Notes: generated by a model from the sequence alone, not told the origin. A stretch of 64,000 bases of DNA from Mytilus californianus (GCF_021869535.1 NW_026262712.1:50140884-50204883); one strand, 5' to 3'; shown: positions 55,601-63,890, counted from the stretch's first letter. Numbers and translations are program-made.

Positions 55601-58558
55601 ATATTTAATCACAATCCAAATTCAGAGCTGTATCAAGCTTGAATGTTGTGTCCATACTTGCCCCAACTGCTCAGGGTTCGACCTCTGCGGTCGTATCAAG
55701 CTGCGCCCTGCAGAGCATTTTATTTTAATTTATTTTGTATACATTTTTATATATATTTAAAAGCTCACCAGAGCTTATGTTTGTATGTTTTATGCTTTGC
55801 CAAATCAAAATAAAGTTTTCTATGTTTATATGGTTATAATTTTTTTCAATGTGGTTAACACTATTTATCATCTTGAACTTTTTTAAATGATTTTAAAAAC
55901 TTGAGATAACCAACTTTCTTTCAGCTGTTGATAATGTTTTATGCATTTCAGACAGATCCCAGTGGTGAGATTATGGTGTTGTCATCAGGCGGCTGTCCTT
56001 GGAGAGATCACTTATTTGATATTGAACAAGAACAAAATATATCACCGCCAATCAAATTTGTCATTTACGCAGATAGTAATGGAAACTGGAGAGTTCAATG
56101 TGTTCCTGTTAGGATTGGCTCGTTTGAAAATAGGTTTGCAAAACATCTTATTTTTAATAAACAAAACATATTTTGTCAGTCACATTGATTAAACCTAAAA
56201 AAGATTAGATTGTTTAGTCAGAGTAATGTTATGTTATATTTCAGTAACTACAAGTACTCTTAGACTGGTGCCTTGTGTTATTCAGTAGTTGTTGTTTGTT
56301 GCTTCCTGCCTTATTTTTTTTTTCGTTTATTGTTTTAGTCTAAATCAGGTCTTTCTCTTCTCTTGAATTGTTTCACATTTTGTTATGTTTGGGCCTTTTA
56401 TACCTTATTATATGGTATGGGTTTTGTTCATTGTGAAAGGCTTAACAGTGCCCTTCAGTTGTTAGATCCTTATCATTTGGCCTCTGGTTGATAGATATCT
56501 CGTTCACAATCAAGGCTAAAAATAGAACATAAGAGTAAAATGCAACTGGTTATTGTGTAATATCTTGAAAACTGTAATGGATCCAGAAAATCTAATAAGG
56601 GAGTTAATGCCCTTGAAAGACAATTTTTGAGAAATTTTAACACGGCGGCGGCGGCACTAGCTAACTTCTTAAAAGCTTTATATTTTAGAAGGTGGAAGAC
56701 CTGGATGCTTCATACTTTGTATATGGATGCCTCATGTTACGAAGTTTCTGTCAGTCACATGTCCAATGTCCTTGACCTCATTTTCATGGTTCAGTGACTA
56801 CTTGAAAAAAAAGTTCAGATTTTTTGTAATGTTAAATTCGCTCTTATTATAAGTAATAGCATAACTATATTTAGTATGTGCGTACCTTGCAAGGTCCTCA
56901 TGTCTGTCAGACAGTTTTCACTTGACCTCGACCTCATTTCATGGATCAGTGAACAAGGTTAAGTTTTGGTGGTCAAGTCCATATCTCAGATACTATAAGC
57001 AATAGGTCTAGTATATTCGGTGTATGGAAGGACTGTAAGGTGTAACTGGCAGGTGTCATCTGACCTTGACCTCATTTTCATGGTTCAGTGGTTATAGTTA
57101 AGTTTTTGTGTTTTGGTCTGTTTTTCTTATACTGTATGCAATAGGTCTACTATATTTGGTGTATGGAATGATTGTAAGGTGTACATGTTTAGCTGGCAGG
57201 TGTCATCTGACCTTGACCTCATTTTCATGGTTCAGTGGTTATAGTTAAGTTTTTGTGTTTTGGTCCGTTTTTCTTATACTTTATGCAATAGGTCTACTAT
57301 ATTTGGTTTATGGAATGATTGTAAGGTGTACATGTCAAACTGGCAGGTGTCATCTGACTTTGACCTCATTTTCATGGTTCAGTGGTCAAAGTTAAGTTTT
57401 TGAGTTTTGGTCTTTTTTCTTATACTATATGCAATAAGTCAACTATATTTGGTGTATGGAAATATTTTATGATGTACATGTCAGTCTCGCAGGTTTTATT
57501 TGACCTTGACCTCATTTTCACGGTTCATTGCTCAGTGTTAAGTTTATGTGTTTCAGTCTGTTTTTCTTAAACTATAAGCAATAGGTCAGCTATATTTGTT
57601 GTATGGAAGGATTGTAAGCTGTTCATGTCTGCCTGGCATGGTTCATCTGACTTTGACCTCATTTTCAAGATTCATTGGTCAATGTTTAGTTTTCTTGGTT
57701 AAGTCTGTTTCTTAGAAACTATAAGCAATAGGTCAACTATATTTAGTGTATTGAATGATTGTAAGGTGTATGTGTATTTCTCGTTTGGTTTATATGACCT
57801 TGACTTCATTTTCTTGGATCATGTTAAGTTTATGTAACAGTTGTAGTAAAGCTTTCATTTAGGACTATCAACATAATATCAATGGTTAGTAAAGAAGGCG
57901 AGACATTTCAGCGTGTCCACTCTTGTTTTTAAGAACAATTGTCCTGGTCATAAGTGTTCGAAAAATGTGTCTGGATAGGGTTAAATGTCATCCTACCAAC
58001 TGTTACTTTGTGAACTATCCCAGCATGTCAGTCTAGTACAAAATAGGGTTCATATCACTTCAGCATGTTCTCATCCTGATGTGAGCCACCAAAAACTTAA
58101 TTCCTACTAACAAAATTTGATTAAAATAAAATAGAAAGGGTATTGTTTGGATTTCGTTAGATGACCTTTATATCAAAAATTCTGACGTTGCCTTTTTGTC
58201 AGTCTGTAGAAAATTGGTATCTCGTTGTGCATTGTTATGGTTCATTCACACCTACTTAATCCATGAAAAGAAGTATTTCAACAATAATTATGAACTCACA
58301 GCATTTGAATATGGAAATAGTTGTTTTAGTAAGTATTAAATTATTCAAATAATTTTTAATATCTTTGTTATAAATTTCAGGTTATCACTCTTATCAGAAT
58401 GGCAAGGTGTAAGAGATGATGCCCTCTCAAAACTGAGTGGAATTCCAGGCTGTATATTTGTTCATGCTTCAGGATTTATTGGAGGAAATAAAACTTATGA
58501 AGGTGCAATGGAAATGGCGAGGAAAACAATGAAAGATAGAGACTCGAAAGCGAGTTGA
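31555..58558 (+). CDS. MYG1: MYG1 exonuclease (UPF0160/DHH family), full coding span
   Basis: 3'-5' RNA exonuclease of the DHH phosphoesterase superfamily. In animals it acts in the nucleolus and mitochondrial matrix on pre-rRNA and mitochondrial RNA (family knowledge). Coding exons: 31555-31694, 32994-33089, 42611-42841, 43949-44027, 46984-47106, 55952-56133, 58381-58558. All junctions are GT-AG and keep frame, giving 342 residues (human about 376). Motifs: [12 protein letters not shown] (16-27), DIVVDVGG (58-65), RYDHHQK (73-79, the DHH motif), VDAIDNG-like EIDAIDNG (exon 3) and [16 protein letters not shown] (304-319). Start taken as the first in-frame ATG. A T-rich tract ending in AG at 31510-31511 could instead be an acceptor for an upstream exon giving a longer, mitochondrial-targeting N-terminus. 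Confidence 0.96.
32994..33089 (+). CDS. MYG1: MYG1 exon 2: DVGG and DHH motifs
   Basis: Residues 47-78 plus two bases: [25 protein letters not shown]. Acceptor TTTTTCAG, donor AA|GTAAGC. Followed by a 9.5-kb intron full of repeats. Confidence 0.95.
33168..33264. repeat. Palindromic MITE-like hairpin 1
   Basis: TCAATACGTTATATATGGACC ... GGTCCATATATATTGA form the arms. The tip GAGGACGAAGTCCGAGG is shared, inverted, with the hairpin at 34697-34853. In MYG1 intron 2. Confidence 0.85.
33318..33425. repeat. Palindrome with internal duplication (ATATTGACTCGATGTTA)
   Basis: ATATTGACTCGATGTTA occurs twice in direct order and once inverted, giving hairpin arms of about 50-59 bp around AGTAACATGGTGT. 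It lies 54 bases after hairpin 1 and may be part of the same element. Confidence 0.8.
33587..34553. mobile_element. CATACCTG-type TIR element, copy 2, 6-bp TSD
   Basis: The left end CATACCTGTCAACT is exactly inverted at the right end, AGTTGACAGGTATG. Flanked by TTGCAC at 33581-33586 and 34554-34559. Holds GCAGGTCATGACCTGC near the left end and ACCCGCAGG/ACGGGT motifs near the right. No transposase. In MYG1 intron 2. Another left end (ACATACCTGCCAAC) appears at 42969 without a clear partner. Confidence 0.82.
34697..34853. repeat. Palindromic MITE-like hairpin 2
   Basis: Near-perfect 157-bp palindrome centred at about 34775: ACAATTGTAGCCTTTG ... CAAAGGCTATAATTGT outer, GACCTAGAGAAGCATAT inner, tip CTCGGACTTCGTCCTCAG. 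Similar short peptides read from both strands because of the symmetry. Confidence 0.88.
35971..36541 (+). repeat. Dispersed repeat family B
   Basis: Starts ATGCCCGTTTACGTGAC with a TCTG/TCCG microsatellite (about 36006-36033), then two to three 170-bp units with TTTTACGTTTCCGAGTTATG. Ends GGGCGTATCATGCGCTCATGG CGCAGCTG. A short reverse fragment of the end (CTGCGCCATGAGCACATGAT) is at 9154-9183. Confidence 0.8.
36631..36893 (+). repeat. Dispersed repeat family C
   Basis: TATGCCCCCACCGCTAGGCC to GGGGGCATTCGTGTCCTCAG; a short repeat with inverted-looking GCCCCCA/TGGGGGC ends. In MYG1 intron 2. Confidence 0.7.
37091..39344 (+). repeat. Family G composite repeat, copy 1 (2254 bp)
   Basis: Opens with hairpin ATACGACCGCAAAAAATTTT TTGTGGTCGTAT. 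A roughly 161-bp tandem array follows (GTGTATGGATCTCTCTGAAAT, GGGGCCAAAAAGGGGCCAAA), then a G/T-rich tract, a 36-bp array containing ATTGCGCAAT (38260-38480), and a 120-130-bp array (TTTGATATGCTGAATCTAACC). It closes with TCGACCTCTGCGGTCGTATC and GAGCATTTTATT. No protein. Inserted in unit 1 of family A. Confidence 0.9.
40095..41628 (+). repeat. Family H: exact 147-bp tandem array, copy 1
   Basis: Starts GTCGAGCCTGCGACTATTGTC, with a GGCGGCGGCGG tract, and ends GGCGAGACATTTCAGCGTGT. TGACCTTGACCTCA recurs at 40734, 40881, 41028, 41175, 41322 and 41469, every 147 bases exactly, with weaker units upstream. Each unit also has GGTCAACTATATTTGGTGTATG. Long frames across it are repeats of a vacuous peptide. 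It interrupts unit 2 of family A after GAAATTTTGCAGTTTTT. Confidence 0.92.
42611..42841 (+). CDS. MYG1: MYG1 exon 3: core of the catalytic domain
   Basis: Residues 79-155 plus two bases: [37 protein letters not shown]. Acceptor TTTTTTACAG, donor AG|GTAAGG. Confidence 0.96.
43374..43922 (+). repeat. 55-bp tandem array, about 10 copies, abutting MYG1 exon 4
   Basis: Unit: AAAAGAGGAGATCTCACACT TCTTAGCTTCAAAAGG TTGACCTGTATGGTTTTAG. Units differ at few sites. A C-run (about 43349-43360) precedes it. Each unit ends in GGTTTTAG, acceptor-like, and the array stops 26 bases before the true acceptor of exon 4. Confidence 0.93.
43949..44027 (+). CDS. MYG1: MYG1 exon 4
   Basis: Residues 156-182: [19 protein letters not shown], equivalent to human YALTTTLSARVARLNPTWN. 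Acceptor ACTTTTAG lies only 26 bases after a 55-bp tandem array. Donor ATG|GTAAAC, phase 0. Confidence 0.94.
44028..45169. other. MYG1 intron 4, first part
   Basis: AT-rich, no exon or recognisable repeat. Confidence 0.6.
45170..46181. mobile_element. CAGTCGAACCTCGTT TIR element with nested family D repeat
   Basis: CAGTCGAACCTCGTTAAGTC at 45170 is mirrored by AACGAGGTTCGACTG ending at 46181. Inner sequence near both ends has the TTCGAATTAACC/GACTTATCTAAGG-style continuation seen in pogo/Tigger-like elements (inference). Family D (45373-45678) is nested within. No TA duplication could be seen next to the left end, and there is no transposase. Confidence 0.6.
45373..45678 (+). repeat. Dispersed repeat family D, forward copy
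   Basis: ATGTCCCACCTAGGGGCATT to GAGCATCCGTGTACTATGGA CACATTCTTG, with TTCAGGTTAAAGTTTTTGGTCA duplicated in tandem near 45457. Confidence 0.85.
46271..46700 (+). repeat. Family M, forward copy
   Basis: GTGGTATGATTGCCAATGAG, GGCAACCGTACGGCCTGCAA, CTCCTGACTTGGGACAGGCA and TTAACCCTCCCTCTAACCT blocks in the usual order. In MYG1 intron 4, 280 bases before exon 5. Confidence 0.87.
46984..47106 (+). CDS. MYG1: MYG1 exon 5
   Basis: Residues 183-223: [20 protein letters not shown], then [13 protein letters not shown], matching the human SWLPARALVEEAL helix. Acceptor TTTCTTAAG, donor GAG|GTACCA, phase 0 at both ends. An 8.8-kb intron follows. Confidence 0.94.
48018..48862 (+). repeat. Dispersed repeat with about 190-bp tandem units
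   Basis: Starts GTCGAGCCGGCGACTCTTGT and ends AGGCGAGACACTGGGTTCCG. Units contain TCACTCTGTGGTTAAAGTTT TTCAAATTTTAATAAC, TCCTGGATTTGTACCACAC and GATAGTATCTAGAAG; about four copies. The start and end resemble those of family H, suggesting a shared mobile frame with different cargo. 47107-47826 before it shows nothing recognisable. Confidence 0.8.
49014..52307 (+). repeat. Family G, copy 2, interrupted by a 1021-bp insertion
   Basis: Same layout as copy 1: hairpin start, 161-bp array, T-rich tract (about 50035-50090), ATTGCGCAAT array (50204-50420), 120-bp array and GAGCATTTTATT-like end. Compared with copies 1 and 3 it is split after TTGTGTCC at 51207 by an insertion up to 52228. Confidence 0.9.
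51208..52228 (+). mobile_element. CAGGGCTTCC insertion inside G2, 8-9-bp TSD
   Basis: TTGTGTCC stands on both sides (51200-51207 and 52229-52236) but once in G1 and G3, so this is a clean insertion with a target duplication of 8-9 bp. If the first C is counted in, the element begins CAGGGCTTCC, a hAT-like start, but the other end (GTGTATTGG) is not a good inverted partner. CAGCCGGAC occurs near both ends. No protein. A second copy lies at 1-662. Confidence 0.85.
53103..53290 (+). repeat. Family M, forward partial copy
   Basis: GATGTGGTATGAGTGCCAAT, CTCTCCATCCAAGTCACA, AAAGTACGGCCTTCAACATG and AAAGGGCCCCAAAAATTACT blocks. Confidence 0.85.
53472..55724 (+). repeat. Family G, copy 3 (2253 bp)
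   Basis: Uninterrupted copy, one base different in length from copy 1. GTGTATGGAT units at 53727, 53889, 54051, 54212 and 54372 (160-162-bp spacing). ATTGCGCAAT array at 54650-54870, 120-bp array and end GAGCATTTTATT. Same orientation as copy 2, 4.46 kb apart in MYG1 intron 5. Confidence 0.9.
55952..56133 (+). CDS. MYG1: MYG1 exon 6
   Basis: Residues 224-283 plus two bases: [20 protein letters not shown] and [18 protein letters not shown], both strong MYG1 signatures. Acceptor GCATTTCAG, donor AG|GTTTGC. Confidence 0.96.
56255..56490 (-). repeat. Family M, reverse partial copy
   Basis: TTCAGTAGTTGTTGTTTGTT, GTTATGTTTGGGCCTTTTAT, GGTATGGGTTTTGTTCATTG and GTGCCCTTCAGTTGTTAGAT blocks, 120 bases after MYG1 exon 6. 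Confidence 0.8.
56640..57926 (+). repeat. Family H: 147-bp tandem array, copy 2
   Basis: Enters at the GGCGGCGGCGGCACTAGCTA block and ends GGCGAGACATTTCAGCGTGT. TGACCTTGACCTCA or one-base variants at 57061, 57208, 57355, 57501, 57648 and 57795, spacing 146-147 bp. A family A fragment (about 56509-56640) precedes it, as in copy 1. In MYG1 intron 6. Confidence 0.92.
58381..58558 (+). CDS. MYG1: MYG1 exon 7: C-terminus and stop
   Basis: Residues 284-342, stop TGA at 58556-58558. [17 protein letters not shown] followed by [12 protein letters not shown], the C-terminal family signature. The end is slightly shorter than in human. Confidence 0.96.
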
Positions 58559-59088
58559 TGTATTTGATAGTCTGATCTGAGTTTACGAGTATTGGATTTA
58601 ATGGCAGCATAATGTATGGTTTAGATTATTGGAATCATATTGAATGTCAGTAAACAACTTCATAAAGGAGCAGCCTCATTTCCTGTTTTGTAAACAAATG
58701 ATACATTATGATCAAAGAGTAAAAAGTCAGAAAGAGGCTAACAAAGTATTTTCTGTTTAAATGTTTTTCATTATTGTTTTTGCTGTAATTAATCTGAAGT
58801 TTTTATGATAAATAAGTGCTTTTGAGGTGATCTTCCAATTATGAATAAGACAGTTTACGGTATTTTTTATGAAAATTTGAAAATTCATTATTTCCTCTCG
58901 AGTCAACAGAACAATCTTGGGAGATTCTAACTGTGCAAAAAATACACAGTACTTGAGGAATTTCAACTTATATAGTATCCATATTTAATGTGTAAAGATT
59001 TATTTTGTTTCTACCTATTATCTATGGTGGAACTATTTTTTATGTAAGATCATTTAAGAAATTTTCATAGTTTGTTTCAATATTAAAA

Positions 59089-59184
59089 AATAAAGTTTAA
59101 ATATGATCTGATGTTTAAATGTTAATTTTGTATGCTAAATGATATTTTCCTTTGAATACCTGTTGTATGTATGTTATGAATAAA
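59089..59184 (+). terminator. MYG1: MYG1 3' end: two candidate poly(A) signals
   Basis: AATAAA at 59089-59094 and 59179-59184, 530 and 620 bases after the stop. The 58559-59088 stretch would be 3' UTR. T/GT-rich sequence follows each signal. Which is used cannot be told from sequence. Confidence 0.6.
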
Positions 59185-59670
59185 GAAGGTATGTAATAAG
59201 CCCTCTACATAATTTTTCTGTACATAGTATGTCTGCTGTAATAGGTACAATTTGAAAATTCCTTTGGATTGTTTTGAAGCAATGTTTATGTTAGCAAAAA
59301 TATGAAAAAAACAAGATACGTGTGTTGACTGTCATGTGGGCAGAACTCTTTTCTAAGTTTTTTCCATTCATAATTTCGATTTCAAACATTGCACTTTATG
59401 CACCAGTTGCAACATCTATATAGTTGGATCTTAGTATCAATTAACCACAACAATCCAGAAAATAAATATAAGTTAATGGATTAATGAGTTATATGTTTGA
59501 CATTTTTGAAACTTGAATATAAAAAATATCATTTATTTTCTATGATAAATGCAAATAAAGAAGAATTGGCAATTTATTATAATTCTAATTATTCTGATTT
59601 TATGTTAAAAAGGAAAAACACCTCCAATAAACATTTGGTCTGATGAGTTAAGCTTTTTTTAACTGATTTT

Positions 59671-60150
59671 TGTCTCGCCTGCGACCAGAGTCGCCGTAAG
59701 CGAGACATAGGGATTGCTTTTCCTGAGATGATGACGATGGCGTCAACAGTTGTTAAGTTTTCTGCTAAAGTTAGTTTGATAGGAACTACTTGTGATAGAT
59801 CAATGATATTTTGTATGAAGTTGCATTACTATCAGTACATATCAGTTAGATTACTATTTTGAGGCCCTACCCCCCTAAATCATGGTCCAGTGACTTTGAA
59901 TTAATTAGCAATTTTCAATGTTTAGTTTTCTGCTTTAGTTAGTTTGATAGAAACTACTTACAATTGAAAATTATGACTATCTATAAAGTTACATTACTGT
60001 CCTCACATCTCAGTTTGTTGACCATTTCGAGGCCCTGCCCACTAGTTTGTGGTCCGGCGACTTTGAATTAATTAGCAATGTTAATGTTCATTGAATTGTC
60101 TTTTTCTGAATTTTATGCCGACAGGCGAGACATATCTCTGTGTCAACAGT
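59671..60150 (+). repeat. Dispersed repeat family E (TGTCTCGCCTGCGACC)
   Basis: TGTCTCGCCTGCGACCAGAG to GACAGGCGAGACATATCTCT, the ends inverted over CTCGCCTG/CAGGCGAG. Two internal units of about 180 bp with TTTTCTGCTTTAGTTAGTTTG and TGACTTTGAATTAATTAGC. Confidence 0.75.
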
Positions 60151-60154
60151 TAAT

Positions 60155-60520
60155 TATAGTTTGTTCTTATGTTGTACTGTTACACCACTGTCCCAGGTTA
60201 GGGGGGGCAAACTAGTTTAACCCGCCTCATTCTTTATGTGCCTGTCCCAAGTCAGGAGCCTGTAGTTCAGTGGTTGTCGTTGGTTCATGTCTGTCATATT
60301 TGTTTTTTCGTAAATTGTTTTGTTATAAATTAGGTTGTTAGGTATCTCAATTGAATTGTTTCATATTTTTCATGTCGGGCCTTTTATAGTATCCATAGGG
60401 TATGGGTTTTTCTCATTGTAAAAAGCAGTACGGTTGCCTATACTTGCTTACATCCACTTCATTTGAACTTTGATGGATAGTTGTCTTATTGGCAATCATA
60501 CCACATCTCCTTATTTTTAT
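60155..60520 (-). repeat. Family M, reverse copy
   Basis: GTGCCTGTCCCAAGTCAGGA, TGTCGGGCCTTTTATAGTAT and GGCAATCATACCACATCTCC blocks. Confidence 0.87.
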
Positions 60521-60534
60521 TTTTATATGGATGC

Positions 60535-62020
60535 CTACCAAGGAAAAAGAGAGGCGGAAGATACCAGAGGGACATTCAAACTCATAAGTCGAAAATAAAC
60601 TGACAACGCCATGGCTAAAAAAGAAAAGACCAACAGACAAACAATAGTACACAAAACACAACATAGAAAACTAGACTGAGCAACATGAACGCCACCAAAA
60701 ACTGGGGGTGATCTAAGGGTAAGCAGATCATGTGGCACCTGTCGTGTTTCTCATGTTAGTACAAACCCAGTAATAAGTCTAATTCGGTAGGTCACTTTCG
60801 GGGAAAAGGGGACGGGATTGCAGTTACTACATTTGGAACATACCCGCTATCATCTGTGAAATGGATATTCCATAACACTCAACAAACTTGTGATGGCGTC
60901 AGTAAAATTTACGAAGGGATGATTTCAACTTCACCTGGAACTCTTGGTCTAATAGCTTCCTTGTGAGCAGCAACCGTCTATCAAGGAAATAATGATGGGA
61001 AATACAAGCCCTGGAATATCGTATTAACTGGGAGATATGTACTCCGTATGCAGGCGCTGCTGGAATGTTGCTACATAGAAATGGTAAGTTCACAATTGGG
61101 AAGCTGAAATCATCTCTTTTGTCGTAAAGTTTTGTTTTCAACCGACCCTCACTGTCAATCTCTAGATGTAAGTCAAGATATGAGGCAGACCCAACTGTAT
61201 CTGTTGTATCCTTTATCTCAAGTTCGATGGGATTTATGCGTTAAACATAGTCACCAAATTTTGAATTATTTAGTGAGAGAACATCATCTATATAGCGGAA
61301 AGTAAAATTAAAGGATACTGCTAACTTCTTTTCTTTCTTCCTAAGAAGTTCCTGTATGAAGTCAGCCTCATATGAATAAAGAAACACGTCAGCAAGAAGA
61401 GGGGCACAGTTGGTTCCCATGGGAATGCCGATTGTTTGTTGAAAAACACGTCCTCCAAACGTAACAAATATGTTGTCAATCAAGAAATCAAGCATCTTGA
61501 TAACGTCAGTTTCAGAGAATTTTTTGTTTGAATCAGAGTGATTTTTTACAAAGTAGGATTTATCCCTCCCTAAGACAGGATACTTGTATCTACGTTGGCC
61601 ATCCTTTTTTTTATGAAACAAAGCAGGACCAACTCTTTCAATTTGTCTTTTAGTTTGGAATTGGGAATACTTGTGTAAGTGTAGAAAAGTCAAATGTTTT
61701 AATACTATTGCAAGATGAAAGAGTTTTAGATTGTATGTACTCTAAAAGATCTTTGGAATTTTTTAGTATCCACATCTGATTCACGCCACCTCTAGAATAG
61801 ATAGTTTCACAATAACTTTGAAGCACGGCTTTGATTGCTGATAAAATTGATGTTAATAATTTAGAAAGAGGTTTCGTGGAGCACTTGGAAGACCCAGCAG
61901 TATAACGTTGTTTGTACGGACATTTATGTAGTTTAGGTATCCAATACAGTGATGGAAGATCCAGTTCTTCATCTTTGGTTGAAATTCCAAACGAACCAAA
62001 GAACATTTACCTTACTTTTA
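60535..62020 (-). pseudogene. Decayed Penelope-like retroelement reverse transcriptase
   Basis: Minus-strand RT of Penelope-like type, broken. The N-terminal part (62006-61650) carries LYWIPKLHK, YTAGSSKCSTKPLSKLLTS and KTFDFSTL. The frame then shifts near 61650-61693. The catalytic part (61693-61241) has TIGIPMGTNCAPLLADVF and FRYIDDVLSLNN (the YIDD box). A TAA interrupts at 61243-61241, and the C-terminal region (LYDKRDDFSFPIVN, YGVHISQLIRYSRAC, SLRKFY) continues to a second stop at 60901-60899. The 3' tail runs to about 60535. Any endonuclease is absent or unrecognised, as is the start. Family assigned from the RT motif style. Confidence 0.85.
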
Positions 62021-62239
62021 CAGAAAAAGTACATAACTCAAATCAAATGACCAATGATGAATACAAGAACAAGAACATTTTACAAATATTATTAGCTCAC
62101 TTCGTACAAAGGGCCGGTCACCAATTTTTGGAGTGTTCCATAAAGTCCTTAGCATATGTTACAATTTCCCAAAATATACTAATTTTTCACATTCTACGCT
62201 TTCGAGTACACTGGTCTGATCTTGCCACATGAAAATTCA

Positions 62240-62749
62240 ATATAGAAATATTGTCTTTTCATGAATATAACAATATAAAAGTCTGTCTGCGCAGGTTAAA
62301 AAATTAAAGATAAACATTCCTATAAAGTAGGCATCTTTTTACTATTTCTTTTACAATTTTAAGAAAAGGTCGTCTCAATTTTTGTACATTTATTTGTGTT
62401 CTTCTCGATCTATTCACATTCAATGATTACATCGGGATAAGGTCCGTTTGAATTTGCTTATTAACTTAATTTCAAAAGTGCCATTATTTGCTGCATATCA
62501 ATCGATTCCTTTGGAATTTTTTCCCTGACTATCTCTAATCAAGCTGCATATATACACTGATAATTAGCATTTTCTAGAGAGGTATACAGCTAGTAGAAAA
62601 ATAAATTGAAAATGGTACTGCAGGTTTTATTCATATAGCAACATTTTTAACCAATTTTACACCAAGCTCATTTAGTCTGCTGTACACGCCGTTTTCTATT
62701 TAAGGAGGGTAATGATAACATTAAATGGAAGTTTTGTTTTTATTTCAAC
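62240..62749. other. Intergenic, nothing recognised
   Basis: AT-rich sequence without a frame, repeat or element end that I can support. Confidence 0.5.
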
Positions 62750-62752
62750 TTA

Positions 62753-63041
62753 GGGAGCTACCATTTGATTTTTATTGGGGGGGGGGGGGTTGGGATGAAA
62801 AATTTTGTCCTGCATTTTTTTTTTAGTTGTAATCTCTGTCCTGCCTTTTTATTTTTCACTCTTTTCGGTCCTGCATTTTTTTTTAAAAGTTTATCCTGAC
62901 TTTTTTTTACCTAAATTGTCATCCTGACTTTTTTTTTGCAAGTGTCTCATCCTGCCTTTTTTTTTACTCAAAACTCCTGTCATGCCTATTTTTTTTCAAA
63001 TTTCATCCAAGCCCCCCCATAAAAATCAAATGGTAGCTCCC
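62753..63041. mobile_element. GGGAGCTACCATTTGA MITE, TTA target duplication
   Basis: The left end GGGAGCTACCATTTGATTTT TATTGGGG is inverted at the right end (CCCCATAAAAATCAAATGGT AGCTCCC). Flanked by TTA at 62750-62752 and 63042-63044. A 3-bp TTA duplication with GG-starting ends fits PIF/Harbinger (inference). The interior is five or six degenerate roughly 40-bp units of TCCTGCATTTTTTTTT/TCCTGACTTTTTTTT. No protein. Confidence 0.82.
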
Positions 63042-63433
63042 TTATATCTATTTTTATTATTTACCAGAACGTTTTCCCGTGAATTTATAATTGATAGCGT
63101 CCTTGCTAAAAGATCTAGTTTTCAGTGTCAAGTTATAGGAGGAGGTAATATTTTGTTACTAGATTTCCCACTGCACCCCAAATGAAATAGGAGGGTGGCT
63201 GTGTTGGTTTTCATCTTTCGTTTTAATATATTTATATTTCGAAAATCCGTATGTCAGGGTTTTAAGCGATTCCATTGTAGAAAGGGAAAATTATTTTTTG
63301 TTATTATATGATGTATAGTGGGGTACTACATACTTAATGATTATCAACTATAATTGATTACTATTTCGCAAATCATAATCAGATATCTGACCAACGATTG
63401 GTGACATTAAATCACAAAGGTAATCTGGGGCAG

Positions 63434-63667
63434 TCACATTCTATAAAATAAAGAACATATAAAGCTTTCTATACCGTCATCTATCTGCCAACTATTTCCG
63501 GTCATTTTAGAAGTAAATACCTTCGCGACTAGCATACTTGGGTACCCAGCTATTATTCTTCCTGCTTCCAATAGTATTTGTTCTAGTTGATCAGAATCTT
63601 GCCAAGTACAACCATCCAATAACTCACATGCATATTCCATGTTTATTCGAATACATGTCGAGTTCAT
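63434..63667 (-). pseudogene. Fragment of a non-LTR retrotransposon RT (C-terminal region)
   Basis: The minus-strand frame contains NMEYACELLDGCTWQDSDQL and a following LEQILLEAGRIIAGYPS. This corresponds to the EYACEVWDGC...LEKVQLAAARIVTGLP stretch downstream of the RT core in jockey-group LINEs. Only about 40 codons are recognisable and the rest of the element is gone. A different family from the LINE at 23.3-25.8 kb. Confidence 0.6.
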
Positions 63668-63739
63668 TCGAACAAGATAATTTCTATTTAACTAATGTAA
63701 TCTAACTTATCTTTAAACCCCCTTTGTAGAGGAACCATA

Positions 63740-63890
63740 TTTTCATATGTAGAACAGGTGCTCTCTTTATATACAGTGCTGCTTCTCCTTCCACCATTGG
63801 ACATCTAACTATATGTACATGCTCAGCTCGGGTGCAATCTATATACAGTGCTGTTACTCCCTCCACCATTCGATATCTGATGTGCGCATA
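63740..63890 (+). repeat. Two-unit tandem repeat (TATACAGTGCTG)
   Basis: TATATACAGTGCTGCTTCTCCTT CCACCATT at 63769 recurs as TATATACAGTGCTGTTACTC CCTCCACCATT at 63840, about 71 bp apart. No function recognised. Confidence 0.7.
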
